A DNA stretch of 13,296 bases, from assembly GCA_040255575.1 (NCBI GenBank), contig JBDZVF010000145.1:1-13296 (forward strand), written 5' to 3'. Positions 1 through 8,957 of the stretch are shown piece after piece (position 1 is the stretch's first letter; each line of letters opens with the position of its first letter). This DNA comes from JADGHX01 sp040255575. Lineage in GTDB: Bacteria; Pseudomonadota; Gammaproteobacteria; Steroidobacterales; Steroidobacteraceae. A model generated the notes under the pieces. That model was not told the DNA's origin and ran no database searches. It saw only the letters and a list, made by a program, of their open reading frames with translations. A program made the translations under genes and the position numbers.

Positions 1-1660
1 GCGCGCCCGCGAAGTGGTCCGCGCGAGGCTCACTCGCGTGGGCGCCGCAGGTGGCGCCACACGGCGCGAGATCGCCGAGGCGCACCTCGCGTTCCTCGAT
101 GACCCCGTGCTGAACGAGGTTGCTGGCGAGCACATCGCCGCCGGCAAGAGCGCCGGGTTTGCCTGGCGAGCGGCGACGCGTAGCTCCATCGCGGCGCTCG
201 AGCAGCTCACCGATGCCCGTCTGCGCGAGCGGGCCGATGACTTGCTCGATATCGAATCACACGTGCTGATGGCGCTCGCGGGCGAGGCGCGCCCGATGAA
301 CCTTTCCCTGCCGCAGAACGCCATTGTGGTCGCCGACGAGATGCTCCCGTCGGAGCTCGTTTCACTCGATCGCGCCAATCTGAAAGGCATCGCGCTGAGC
401 GGTGGTGGCCCGACCTCGCACGTCGCGATTCTCGCCGCCGCGATGGACGTTCCCATGCTCGCCGGACTGGGCCCCGCGTTGCGCGAAGTGCCGACCGGCG
501 AGCGCGTAATCGTCGACGCGAATGGCGAAGCAGACGTAGCTGCGCGCGCAACGGCCAATGCAGGCGCAACCAGCAGCCCGAACGCAGGCACAGGCCCACA
601 TCCAGGCGCCAACTCCGGCCTCCTCCTCATCGCCCCCGCCGCCGACGCCTTCGCGAAGGCCGAGCAGCACGCCGCCACACTCCTCGTACAGCGCGCAGCC
701 GACCGGCGCGCCGCCCAAAGCGACTGCCGCACGCGCGACGGAACACGCATCGAAATCTTCGCGAATCTCGGCAGCATCGCCGAAGCAGACGCTGCGGTAA
801 TAGCGGGAGCAGAAGGCTGCGGCCTCCTGCGCACAGAGTTCCTGTTCATCGACAGAGACCGCCCGCCCAGCGAAGAGGACCAGCTCGAAGTCTATCAAGC
901 CATCGCCAACGCCCTTGGCGGAAGGCCGCTCGTGCTGCGCCTGATGGATGTAGGTGGCGACAAGCCACTCAACTACCTCCCGCTACCGCCGGAAGAGAAC
1001 CCCGCACTCGGCCTCCGCGGAGTACGCACAGCTCTGCGCTATCCAGATCTGCTCCGTACGCAGCTTCGAGCAGCCATGCGAGTGACTCCACACGGCATCG
1101 TGCGCATCCTGCTCCCGATGATCACGGATGCCGCCGAAGTGCGCGCCATCCGAAATTTCGCGAACGAGCTTCAGATGCAGCTCAGCCTGCGCGTCCCCGT
1201 GGAAATTGGCGCGATGATCGAAACGCCCGCCGCGGCACTAACCGCCAGGCACGTTGCGGCAGCCGCCGACTTCCTTTCGATTGGCAGCAACGATCTCACG
1301 CAATACTCACTCGCGATGGATCGCGGCCACCCGGAGCTGGCGCGAAGAATCGACGCGCTTCATCCGGCGGTGCTCGAGCTCGTAGCGCTGGCGGCAAGCG
1401 CCGGCGAGCGTGCTGGAAAACTCGTGGCGGTGTGCGGCGGTATGGCCGCCGACAGCGCCGCCGTGCCGGTTCTCATCGGCCTCGGCGTGCGTGAGCTATC
1501 GGTCGTGCCCGCCGCGGTTCCCGCGCTCAAACGCCAGGTGCGCGATCTGGATATACGCGAATGCGCAGCGCTTGCTGCCCGCGCGCTCGAAGCCGAATCC
1601 GCCGCGGATGTACGTGCGCTCGTGGCACGCGCAAAGAACTTACCCGGAGGCTTGCGATGA
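1..1660 (+). CDS. PTS Enzyme I (phosphoenolpyruvate-protein phosphotransferase), 5'-truncated, possibly C-terminal part of an EIIA-HPr-EI fusion
   Basis: Cytoplasmic enzyme that takes phosphate from PEP and passes it to HPr, feeding the permease encoded next. The frame is open from base 2, so the true start lies outside the window. Residue numbers here count from the valine-rich stretch at base 14. The phospho-histidine swivelling domain carries GGGPTSHVAI, with the active His near residue 136 (bases 419-421). The C-terminal PEP-binding barrel shows LLRTEFLFIDRDRPPSEEDQ, MDVGGDKPL, IGAMIETPAA, SIGSNDLTQYSLAMDRG and VCGGMAAD, with the catalytic Cys near residue 474. E. coli PtsI has CGELA at that site; the Gly is, from memory, common in fused FruB/NagF-type proteins. 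About 50 residues of the usual EI N-terminus are missing upstream, and EIIA and HPr domains could precede them. Residues ~180-202 form an Ala/Pro/Gly-rich linker longer than in E. coli PtsI. The TGA overlaps the next gene's ATG. Confidence 0.95.
   Translation, partial: RAREVVRARLTRVGAAGGATRREIAEAHLAFLDDPVLNEVAGEHIAAGKSAGFAWRAATRSSIAALEQLTDARLRERADDLLDIESHVLMALAGEARPMNLSLPQNAIVVADEMLPSELVSLDRANLKGIALSGGGPTSHVAILAAAMDVPMLAGLGPALREVPTGERVIVDANGEADVAARATANAGATSSPNAGTGPHPGANSGLLLIAPAADAFAKAEQHAATLLVQRAADRRAAQSDCRTRDGTRIEIFANLGSIAEADAAVIAGAEGCGLLRTEFLFIDRDRPPSEEDQLEVYQAIANALGGRPLVLRLMDVGGDKPLNYLPLPPEENPALGLRGVRTALRYPDLLRTQLRAAMRVTPHGIVRILLPMITDAAEVRAIRNFANELQMQLSLRVPVEIGAMIETPAAALTARHVAAAADFLSIGSNDLTQYSLAMDRGHPELARRIDALHPAVLELVALAASAGERAGKLVAVCGGMAADSAAVPVLIGLGVRELSVVPAAVPALKRQVRDLDIRECAALAARALEAESAADVRALVARAKNLPGGLR
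1646..1650 (+). promoter_or_regulatory. Ribosome binding site of the EIICB permease gene
   Basis: GGAGG six bases before the ATG at 1657. It fixes the permease start at the ATGA overlap with the Enzyme I stop, rather than at earlier in-frame codons such as 1561, and implies translational coupling. Confidence 0.8.
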
Positions 1661-3381
1661 ACGCTCGATTCTCGGGACTGCAGCAGCTCGGCCGCGCGTT
1701 GATGCTGCCGATCGCGGTGCTGCCCATCGCCGGGTTGCTGCTTCGGCTCGGCCAGCCAGACGTGCTCGACTGGCCTACCATGGCCGCCGCGGGCGATGCA
1801 ATCTTCTCGAACCTGGGCCTGCTGTTCGCAGTGGGCGTGGCGGTGGGCCTCGCGAAGGAGAATCACGGTGCCGCCGGCCTCGCAGCGCTCGTGTGCTTCG
1901 TGGTGACGACGAAAGGCGCCGAGACACTGATGGCGGTGCCGCCTACCGAGCTTGCGAACCTCACCGGCACTGCGAGCGATCTGGCTGCATCCGCGTTCCG
2001 CGCCCGGGAGCTTGCCAAACTCAGCGTTCCCGTTGGGCTGATCTGCGGGATCACGGCCGGGTTCGCCTACAACCGATTCAGCAACATCACGTTACCCAGC
2101 TATCTCAGTTTCTTCGGCGGCCGGCGCTTCGTCGCGATTGCCACCGGTGTCGCCGGTCTCGTATTCGCAGTCGTTATCGGAAACACCTGGCCGTACGTCG
2201 AGCAGGGCATGGACGGGCTGAGCCGTGCCATCCTCGGCGCGGGCCCGGTGGGTCTCTTCATTTACGGCACCCTCAACCGCGTGCTCCTCATCACGGGGTT
2301 GCATCACATCCTGAACAACATTGCCTGGTTCATCCTCGGGGACTTCCACGGCGCCACGGGGGACCTCAGGCGATTCTTTGCGGGTGACCCCTCGGCGGGC
2401 GCGTTCATGTCCGGCTTCTTCCCCGTGATGATGTTCGGCCTGCCCGGCGCCTGTCTCGCGATGTATCGCACCGCTGCGCCGGAGCGTCGCGCACAGGTGG
2501 GGGGATTGCTCGTGTCGCTCGCGCTCACTTCGTTTCTGACGGGCGTGACCGAGCCGGTCGAGTTCACCTTCATGTTTCTCGCGCCGGTGTTGTACGCGTT
2601 GCATGCGGTGACGACCGGCCTCTCCATGGCGTTGATGGACCTGCTCGGCGTGCGGCTGGGATTCAGCTTCTCCGCGGGGCTCTTCGACTATGTGCTGAAC
2701 TTCAACAGCGCGCAGCATCCGCTTTGGTTGCTGCCGATCGGGCTCGGGTATTTCGGCATCTACTACTTCGGATTCCGTTTCTGCATCCTGCGCTTCAACC
2801 TCGCAACGCCCGGGCGCGAGCCGGAAGACATTGCGCGCGCAACGTCAGCCACAGCGGCGGGCGCGGGTCCGGCTGCGGGCAGCAGGGCCGAGGGTTTCGT
2901 CCATGCCCTGGGCGGCGCGCCCAATCTCACCGAAGTGGAAGCCTGCACCACACGCCTTCGCCTCGGCATCGTGGATGGCGCAAAGATCAACGAAACCGCA
3001 CTCCGGCAATTGGGTGCACGGGGCGTGGTGCGCCCGTCGGCAACGAGCTTGCAGGTGGTGCTCGGCCCCGTGGCCGACCAGGTGGCAGGTGAGATTCGCG
3101 AAGCACTGCGCGCCGCCACCACTGCAGAGAAAGTGCCGACAGGGCACGACGCAGGCGCCTTGTTGAAGATGTTGGGCGGAGTGGACAACGTGCTCGACCT
3201 CGCCGCAGTGCCCGGCCGACTGCTGCTGAAGCTCGCCCGACCAGACGTGCTGGACGAGCCCGGCCTCGCCAATCTCGGCGTGCGCGGAATCGCGAAGACA
3301 GGCGCCGGCGTGCAAGTGCTCGTCAGCGGACCCGTGGAAAACACAGCGGCGCCGCTACGCGCGCTGCTGAACCGCGCGTGA
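1657..3381 (+). CDS. nagE: PTS N-acetylglucosamine-type permease EIICB with an extra degenerate EIIB domain
   Basis: Inner-membrane PTS permease, 574 aa, that imports and phosphorylates a sugar. GlcNAc is the best guess because the EIIC part follows E. coli NagE closely from the start (LPIAVLPIAGLLLRLGQPD, LPSYLSFFGGRRFVPIAT-like, GLHHILNNIAWF, FMSGFFPVMMFGLPGA). EIIC spans residues ~1-385 with many membrane helices; TGVTEPVEF holds the conserved Glu (residue 299). EIIB (~410-485) has NLTEVEACTTRLRL with the phosphoryl-acceptor Cys430. A second EIIB-like unit (~498-574) aligns with the first (LGGVDNVLDLAAVPGRLLLK) but has Val518 in place of the Cys. There is no EIIA domain, unlike E. coli NagE, so EIIA must come from elsewhere, perhaps the fused upstream protein. 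The start is set by GGAGG and the ATGA overlap. The assignment to PTS Glc/GlcNAc is firm; the exact sugar is inferred. Confidence 0.93.
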   Translation: MNARFSGLQQLGRALMLPIAVLPIAGLLLRLGQPDVLDWPTMAAAGDAIFSNLGLLFAVGVAVGLAKENHGAAGLAALVCFVVTTKGAETLMAVPPTELANLTGTASDLAASAFRARELAKLSVPVGLICGITAGFAYNRFSNITLPSYLSFFGGRRFVAIATGVAGLVFAVVIGNTWPYVEQGMDGLSRAILGAGPVGLFIYGTLNRVLLITGLHHILNNIAWFILGDFHGATGDLRRFFAGDPSAGAFMSGFFPVMMFGLPGACLAMYRTAAPERRAQVGGLLVSLALTSFLTGVTEPVEFTFMFLAPVLYALHAVTTGLSMALMDLLGVRLGFSFSAGLFDYVLNFNSAQHPLWLLPIGLGYFGIYYFGFRFCILRFNLATPGREPEDIARATSATAAGAGPAAGSRAEGFVHALGGAPNLTEVEACTTRLRLGIVDGAKINETALRQLGARGVVRPSATSLQVVLGPVADQVAGEIREALRAATTAEKVPTGHDAGALLKMLGGVDNVLDLAAVPGRLLLKLARPDVLDEPGLANLGVRGIAKTGAGVQVLVSGPVENTAAPLRALLNRA

Positions 3382-3425
3382 GAGAACTCACCCTCACCGC
3401 ACCAGGGGGAGAGCAGGCGACACCC

Positions 3426-4427
3426 ATGCGTGAGCTCGTCTCCCCAGGCGACGATGTCATCCGGGGCGAGGTGTTTGCATCGGCTCAACCCGTGGTCCTG
3501 CGTGGCCTCGTGAGTCACTGGCCCATCGTGCAGGTCGCCGCGACCTCACCGGCCGCCATGCTCGAATGCCTCACCCGATTCGACAACGGCACCGCCGTCG
3601 ATGCCATCATGACCCCACCCGAAGTCGAAGGCCGCGTCTTCTACAACGACGCGATGACGGGCTTCAATTTCATCCGCAATCGACTGCCCATCGGCGCCAT
3701 CGCGGAGCAGCTGATGCGGTATTCCGCTTTTCCGCGGCCGCCCGCCGTTGCGGTTCAAAGCGCGCTGATCCGCGACTGTCTGCCCGGTTTCCCGACTGAG
3801 CACCGCCTCAGCGTGCTCGACGATTCGGTGCTTCCACGCATCTGGCTCGGTAACCGCATCACCACGCCAACGCACCTCGATGAATGGCACAACATCGGCT
3901 GCGTGGGCGCGGGCCGTCGCCGGTTCACGTTGTTCCCGCCAGAGCAGATCGCGAACCTCTACATCGGCCCGATCGACTTCGCCCCCACCGGCGCGCCGAT
4001 GAGCCTCGTGCCGCTCCACGCGCCGGATCTCGAGCGCTTCCCGAAATTCCGCGAAGCGCTCGGCGCCGCGGTCACGGCCGAGTTGCGTGCCGGCGATGCA
4101 ATCTACATTCCGCCGCTCTGGTGGCATCACGTCGAATCGCTGGAGCCTTTCAACGTGCTGGTGAATTACTGGTGGCACGCCCGACCGGGCATTCCATTGC
4201 ACGCGGAATCCGGCTTCGACAGCCTGATCCACGCCGTTCTGAATCTGCGCTCGCTGCCGCCGCCCACCCGCGAGGCCTGGCGTGCGCTATTCGAACACTA
4301 TGTATTCGGCAGCGAGGCCGAAGCCGTTTCTCACATTCCGCCGCACAAGCATGGCGTCCTCGCGCGCCTCTGCGCCGCAGACCGCGAGAAGGTGAGGGAG
4401 TATCTTGCCGGACGACTGAAACGGTAA
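3426..4427 (+). CDS. Cupin-like (JmjC/FIH-type) Fe(II)/2-oxoglutarate-dependent oxygenase, substrate unknown
   Basis: Predicted soluble protein of 333 aa. After an N-terminal PVVLRGLVSHWP segment, typical of JmjC/FIH cupin-like proteins, come the metal-ligand motifs TPTHLDEWHN (HxD) and IYIPPLWWHHVESL (distal His). VNYWW follows, as in FIH-type proteins. This supports an intact iron site and a hydroxylase-like role; the target cannot be told from sequence. Proteins of this class recur beside TonB-dependent receptor and sugar-use loci in xanthomonads and Caulobacter (family knowledge, recalled). It is the third gene of the PTS operon. Start choice is uncertain: GTG at 3378 overlaps the nagE stop (GTGA) but has no Shine-Dalgarno, giving 349 aa. 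ATG at 3426 follows a purine-rich AGGGGGAGAGCAGG stretch and still contains the whole domain, so I prefer it. Confidence 0.85.
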   Translation: MRELVSPGDDVIRGEVFASAQPVVLRGLVSHWPIVQVAATSPAAMLECLTRFDNGTAVDAIMTPPEVEGRVFYNDAMTGFNFIRNRLPIGAIAEQLMRYSAFPRPPAVAVQSALIRDCLPGFPTEHRLSVLDDSVLPRIWLGNRITTPTHLDEWHNIGCVGAGRRRFTLFPPEQIANLYIGPIDFAPTGAPMSLVPLHAPDLERFPKFREALGAAVTAELRAGDAIYIPPLWWHHVESLEPFNVLVNYWWHARPGIPLHAESGFDSLIHAVLNLRSLPPPTREAWRALFEHYVFGSEAEAVSHIPPHKHGVLARLCAADREKVREYLAGRLKR

Positions 4428-4485
4428 CGACCTGTCGGTTTGGCGATCGCCCGATCGTCTTTACCCGGTACGTACCCAACACAGT

Positions 4486-4489
4486 GGAG
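4486..4489 (+). promoter_or_regulatory. Ribosome binding site of the frameshifted YCII/DGPF-like gene
   Basis: GGAG six bases before the ATG at 4496. It marks 4496 as the ancestral start, although the conserved C-terminal part of the protein is read in another frame. Confidence 0.6.
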
Positions 4490-4495
4490 TCCATC

Positions 4496-4839
4496 ATGGA
4501 AAGGTTCGTCGCCCTCTACCTCGGCACGCCCGAGGCCAGGTCAAGCTGGGACAAGCCGAGCGCAAGGAGCGCGAGGCCGCTGGAATGAAGGCATGGGGTG
4601 ACTGGATGACCACCAACGCGAAGAGCGTGGTGGAAACCGGGGGCCCGCTCGGCAAGACCAAACGCATCGACTCGAAGGGCATCTCGGACACGAGGAACGG
4701 CGTGGCGGGCTACGTGGTGGTGCAGGCGGAGTCTCAGGACGCCGCGGCGAAGCTGTTCGTGAACCATCCGCACTTCGCGATCTTCCCGGGCGACTGCGTG
4801 GAAGTCATGGAAGTGCTGCCGATCCCCGGCCCGAGCTGA
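4496..4839 (+). pseudogene. Small YCII/DGPF-like domain protein, apparently frameshifted
   Basis: Two frames together make one plausible ~114-residue protein. From ATG 4496 (GGAG six bases upstream) the reading is MERFVALYLGTPEA..SSWDKPS, a normal N-terminus for this family. That frame then turns into arginine- and serine-rich nonsense and stops at 4586-4588. The other frame, read up to 4839, gives ERKEREAAGMKAWGDWM, GGPLGKTKR, VVVQAESQDAAAKLF and NHPHFAIFPGDCVEVMEVLP, the familiar core and C-terminus of small YCII-related proteins. Loss of one base (or gain of two) between about 4545 and 4575 explains the switch. A shorter product could start at the in-frame ATG at 4585 (84 aa) but would lack the first beta strand and helix. 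The function of the family is poorly known. A sequencing or assembly error is an equal alternative to a true pseudogene. The 68 bases separating it from the oxygenase gene leave open whether it shares that operon. Confidence 0.7.
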
Positions 4840-4863
4840 AGCTGCCGTCACCTCGTCATGCGG

Positions 4864-4893
4864 ACGGCGGCCGGCGCACTTTTCGGCCGCCGT
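4864..4893. terminator. Hairpin terminator between convergent genes, probably bidirectional
   Basis: Perfect 10-base inverted repeat: ACGGCGGCCG (4864-4873) pairs with CGGCCGCCGT (4884-4893) around a 10-base loop. It begins 25 bases after the plus-strand stop at 4839 and touches the TAA of the minus-strand DUF2721 gene (4893-4895). No long T tract follows on either strand, so the stem is clear but its efficiency as an intrinsic terminator is uncertain. Confidence 0.6.
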
Positions 4894-5360
4894 TACTGAG
4901 GCGAGGCGTTGCCTCTCAGCGCGCGGGCTTCGAAGGATCGCGACCGGCCTGTGCCAAAGCGCAGGATCTCCGTCGCGAGGCGGCACTCGACCAGAAAGGC
5001 CCCGAACGCGCCCGTGAGGCAGACCATCGCCGCCACGAACAAAATGGCGATGGTCATGGAAAGATCGGTGTCCAGAAACGCGCTCGCGAAGAGCGACATC
5101 ACGACTACCGACACGAAGAGGGCGGACGCCGCGCACATCGCGATGGCGGCATTCGTGTACCGCGCTCGCCTTGCCAGCATGCGAAGACTTTCATGCAGGG
5201 CTTCGGTGTGCACGCCGACCTTGCCCGCCTGGGATTCGAGAAACCGAGCGCGATCGATGATGCGCGCGAGCCGCCCGGTGAGCACACCGAGCGTCACGCC
5301 GACGCCCGACAGCAGGAAAACCGGTGCGACGGCGGATTGAATGAGGTGGACGATATCCAT
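4893..5360 (-). CDS. DUF2721 family small integral membrane protein
   Basis: Protein of 155 aa, function unknown. It opens with MDIVHLIQSAVAPVFLLSGVG and continues LTGRLARIIDRAR, the signature of DUF2721 proteins. Three hydrophobic segments are visible, near residues 8-28, 68-92 and 102-124. The middle two are linked by a short stretch, and a charged region of ~35-65 could form an amphipathic or coiled segment. The tail (FGTGRSRSFEARALRGNASPQ) is basic. The reading frame stays open upstream to 5459, but that part lies in the end of the neighbouring gene. ATG at 5358-5360 comes two bases after the DUF4159 stop and fits the family N-terminus. No good Shine-Dalgarno is seen, so expression is probably coupled to the upstream gene. 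It ends inside the shared terminator hairpin. Confidence 0.85.
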   Translation of the reverse strand: MDIVHLIQSAVAPVFLLSGVGVTLGVLTGRLARIIDRARFLESQAGKVGVHTEALHESLRMLARRARYTNAAIAMCAASALFVSVVVMSLFASAFLDTDLSMTIAILFVAAMVCLTGAFGAFLVECRLATEILRFGTGRSRSFEARALRGNASPQ

Positions 5361-5362
5361 GG

Positions 5363-6199
5363 TCAGTGAGTCATCGCATAGACCACGACGTTGACGCCCA
5401 GACGCAGCGCCAGGTTCGCCTTGTCGGCGGGGTAGCGCGGGTCGTCGGCCCACTGCCACGCATCCATCACATCGTTGTTGAAGGCGATGAGCACCATGAG
5501 CCGGCCGGTTTCATCGGAGACGCCGCGCCAGCGCGGCACGCGGCCGTCGGCCATCCAGCCCGGGCCGCCGGCCATCAGCGAGTTCATGTTCGGGATCTGT
5601 ACCTGAGTCATGTTCGGCAGATCGTACAACGTGTGGAAGATCGGGTGATCGTCGGTCAGGTCTTCGATCGGCCGGTCCGGAAAAATGCGGCGCAGGCCGT
5701 GCGCGAACGCTTCCCAGTTGCCGGTGCCGTAGAAGCTGTCGCAGAAGAGAAAGCCGCCGCGCAGCAGGTATTCGCGCAGGTTCGCCACCTGGGCATCGGA
5801 GAGGTTCCACGATTGCGCGAGGCCGACGAGCAGAAAGGGCCAGTAGTCGACGTCATCTCCATCGTCCAGGTTCACCGGCTGCTCGACCGAGCGCACATTG
5901 ATGCGCGTGAAGCGCCTCATCATCTTCACGAGCGTGCGATCGCCGCGCGGATAGTCATCCGTCCAGCCGGTGCCGCCCTGCCGCCAATCCCCGCCGCCGA
6001 AGAAACCGAACCCGGCGCTCGGGTACATGAGGCGGCCGATCACGAGCTCCCCCGGCACGTTCCAGTCCGGCGGCAGCGGCGCATCCGCGTCTTCACCCTC
6101 GAAGCTCGGATACTGCCGGAACTCGCGCTGGGCCTCGGCAACGGCGGGTGCGAGCAGGGCCAGCACGAGCGCGGTGAGTGTGATGCGAACGAGGTTCAT
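5363..6199 (-). CDS. DUF4159 domain protein with signal peptide
   Basis: Protein of 278 aa, exported by a standard signal peptide (MNLVRITLTALVLALLAPAVAEAQ, probable cut after AEA). The mature part matches DUF4159: VIGRLMYPSAGFGFFGGGDW, then DDYPRGDRTLVKMMRRFTRI, VDYWPFLLVG, LREYLLRGGFLFCDSFYG, RRIFPDRPIEDLTDDHPIF, and LRLGVNVVVYAMTH at the end. This region is thought to have a glutamine-amidotransferase-like fold; no activity is established that I know of. DUF4159 proteins often occur near MoxR/DUF58 clusters, but here the partner is a DUF2721 gene two bases downstream. ATG at 6199 is preferred because it gives a clean signal peptide; an in-frame ATG at 6220 would add seven residues. Neither has a convincing ribosome site. 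It diverges from the sensor kinase across 125 bases in which I see no convincing promoter. Confidence 0.85.
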   Translation of the reverse strand: MNLVRITLTALVLALLAPAVAEAQREFRQYPSFEGEDADAPLPPDWNVPGELVIGRLMYPSAGFGFFGGGDWRQGGTGWTDDYPRGDRTLVKMMRRFTRINVRSVEQPVNLDDGDDVDYWPFLLVGLAQSWNLSDAQVANLREYLLRGGFLFCDSFYGTGNWEAFAHGLRRIFPDRPIEDLTDDHPIFHTLYDLPNMTQVQIPNMNSLMAGGPGWMADGRVPRWRGVSDETGRLMVLIAFNNDVMDAWQWADDPRYPADKANLALRLGVNVVVYAMTH

Positions 6200-6324
6200 G
6201 AAGGTAGGGCACATTGCCATGGTCCGGCGCGATCTGGAAGCGTCGCCTTGGCCACGCAGATTTGTAATCGGACCGAAAAACGATACGCTGCCGGCCCGGG
6301 GGTCTCGCGCTCGAGAAGGGTCTT

Positions 6325-8406
<2,082 letters not shown>

Positions 8407-8432
8407 TTCGATCGAAGCGCCGCGGGGCTCGC

Positions 8433-8852
8433 TCAGGGCCACTTGAGCGGCGCGTAGATCCGCAGCGGCGTCGTGACGCCGAGGTCTTTCAGGCGCTGTT
8501 CCCAGGCTGCCGCGTCGAGGTCCTTCTCGAGCTTCCCGCTGTTCGTGTCCAGCACGAAATAGCGCGTTTCCGGCTTGCCCTCGAAGGGCAAATCGTTCGT
8601 ATAGGATCGGCTTTCTGCGGTGGGTGCGCCTTCCGCGCCCGCCACTACCGTCGAGGACACTGCGTACGCGGCGATCGGGGCGGGCAGCACCACGCGGCCT
8701 CCGCGCTTCACGAGCTCTGTCTGCTTCTTCGAGTCGGGTTGCAGGTAGTAGCCATTCGGCAGGGCGACGACGGCGGTCTGAGCCGAGGTGGCTGCACATG
8801 CCGCCAGCACGAGCGCCAGCGAGCACGGAATGGTGATCCAACGAAACGCCAT
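8433..8852 (-). CDS. Small secreted protein or lipoprotein, family not recognised
   Basis: Protein of 139 aa that I cannot assign to a family. The N-terminus MAFRWITIPCSLALVLAAC is a secretion signal; LAAC at residues 16-19 fits a lipobox, so a lipoprotein with Ala at +2 (outer-membrane sorting) is possible. Cleavage by signal peptidase I near TSAQ is an alternative. The mature part has a strand-like ALPNGYYLQPDSKKQTELVKR opening and a conserved-looking end, DLGVTTPLRIYAPLKWP, with no enzyme motif and no further membrane segment. ATG at 8852 has AGAGAGG five bases upstream (8858-8864), a good ribosome site. It lies 105 bases downstream of the nucleosidase gene on the same strand. That spacer holds the ribosome site but no clear promoter or terminator, so a two-gene transcript is possible. 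It faces the kinase gene with 26 bases between stops. Confidence 0.75.
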   Translation of the reverse strand: MAFRWITIPCSLALVLAACAATSAQTAVVALPNGYYLQPDSKKQTELVKRGGRVVLPAPIAAYAVSSTVVAGAEGAPTAESRSYTNDLPFEGKPETRYFVLDTNSGKLEKDLDAAAWEQRLKDLGVTTPLRIYAPLKWP

Positions 8853-8957
8853 GGGTACCTCTCTGGTGGGAAAACTACCCGACCTGAGAGGGCGGCGCGG
8901 GGGCGAAGTTCACGCCTGAGTGGCAGCGGTTCACGATGCGGTTTCTTCCATCGGGCG

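Noticed and set aside
1410..2387. Plus-strand frame of 325 codons overlapping Enzyme I and nagE
   Set aside because: Arg-rich shadow of two strongly conserved genes; no independent start signal.
4444..4457. CGATCG-CC-CGATCG double palindrome before the frameshifted gene
   Set aside because: Short, common in GC-rich DNA, and no other operator or promoter element can be placed around it.
6262..6289. Possible sigma-70 promoter TTGTAA, 16 bases, TACGCT before the sensor kinase
   Set aside because: Only weak matches to both hexamers; not better than chance in a 125-base spacer.
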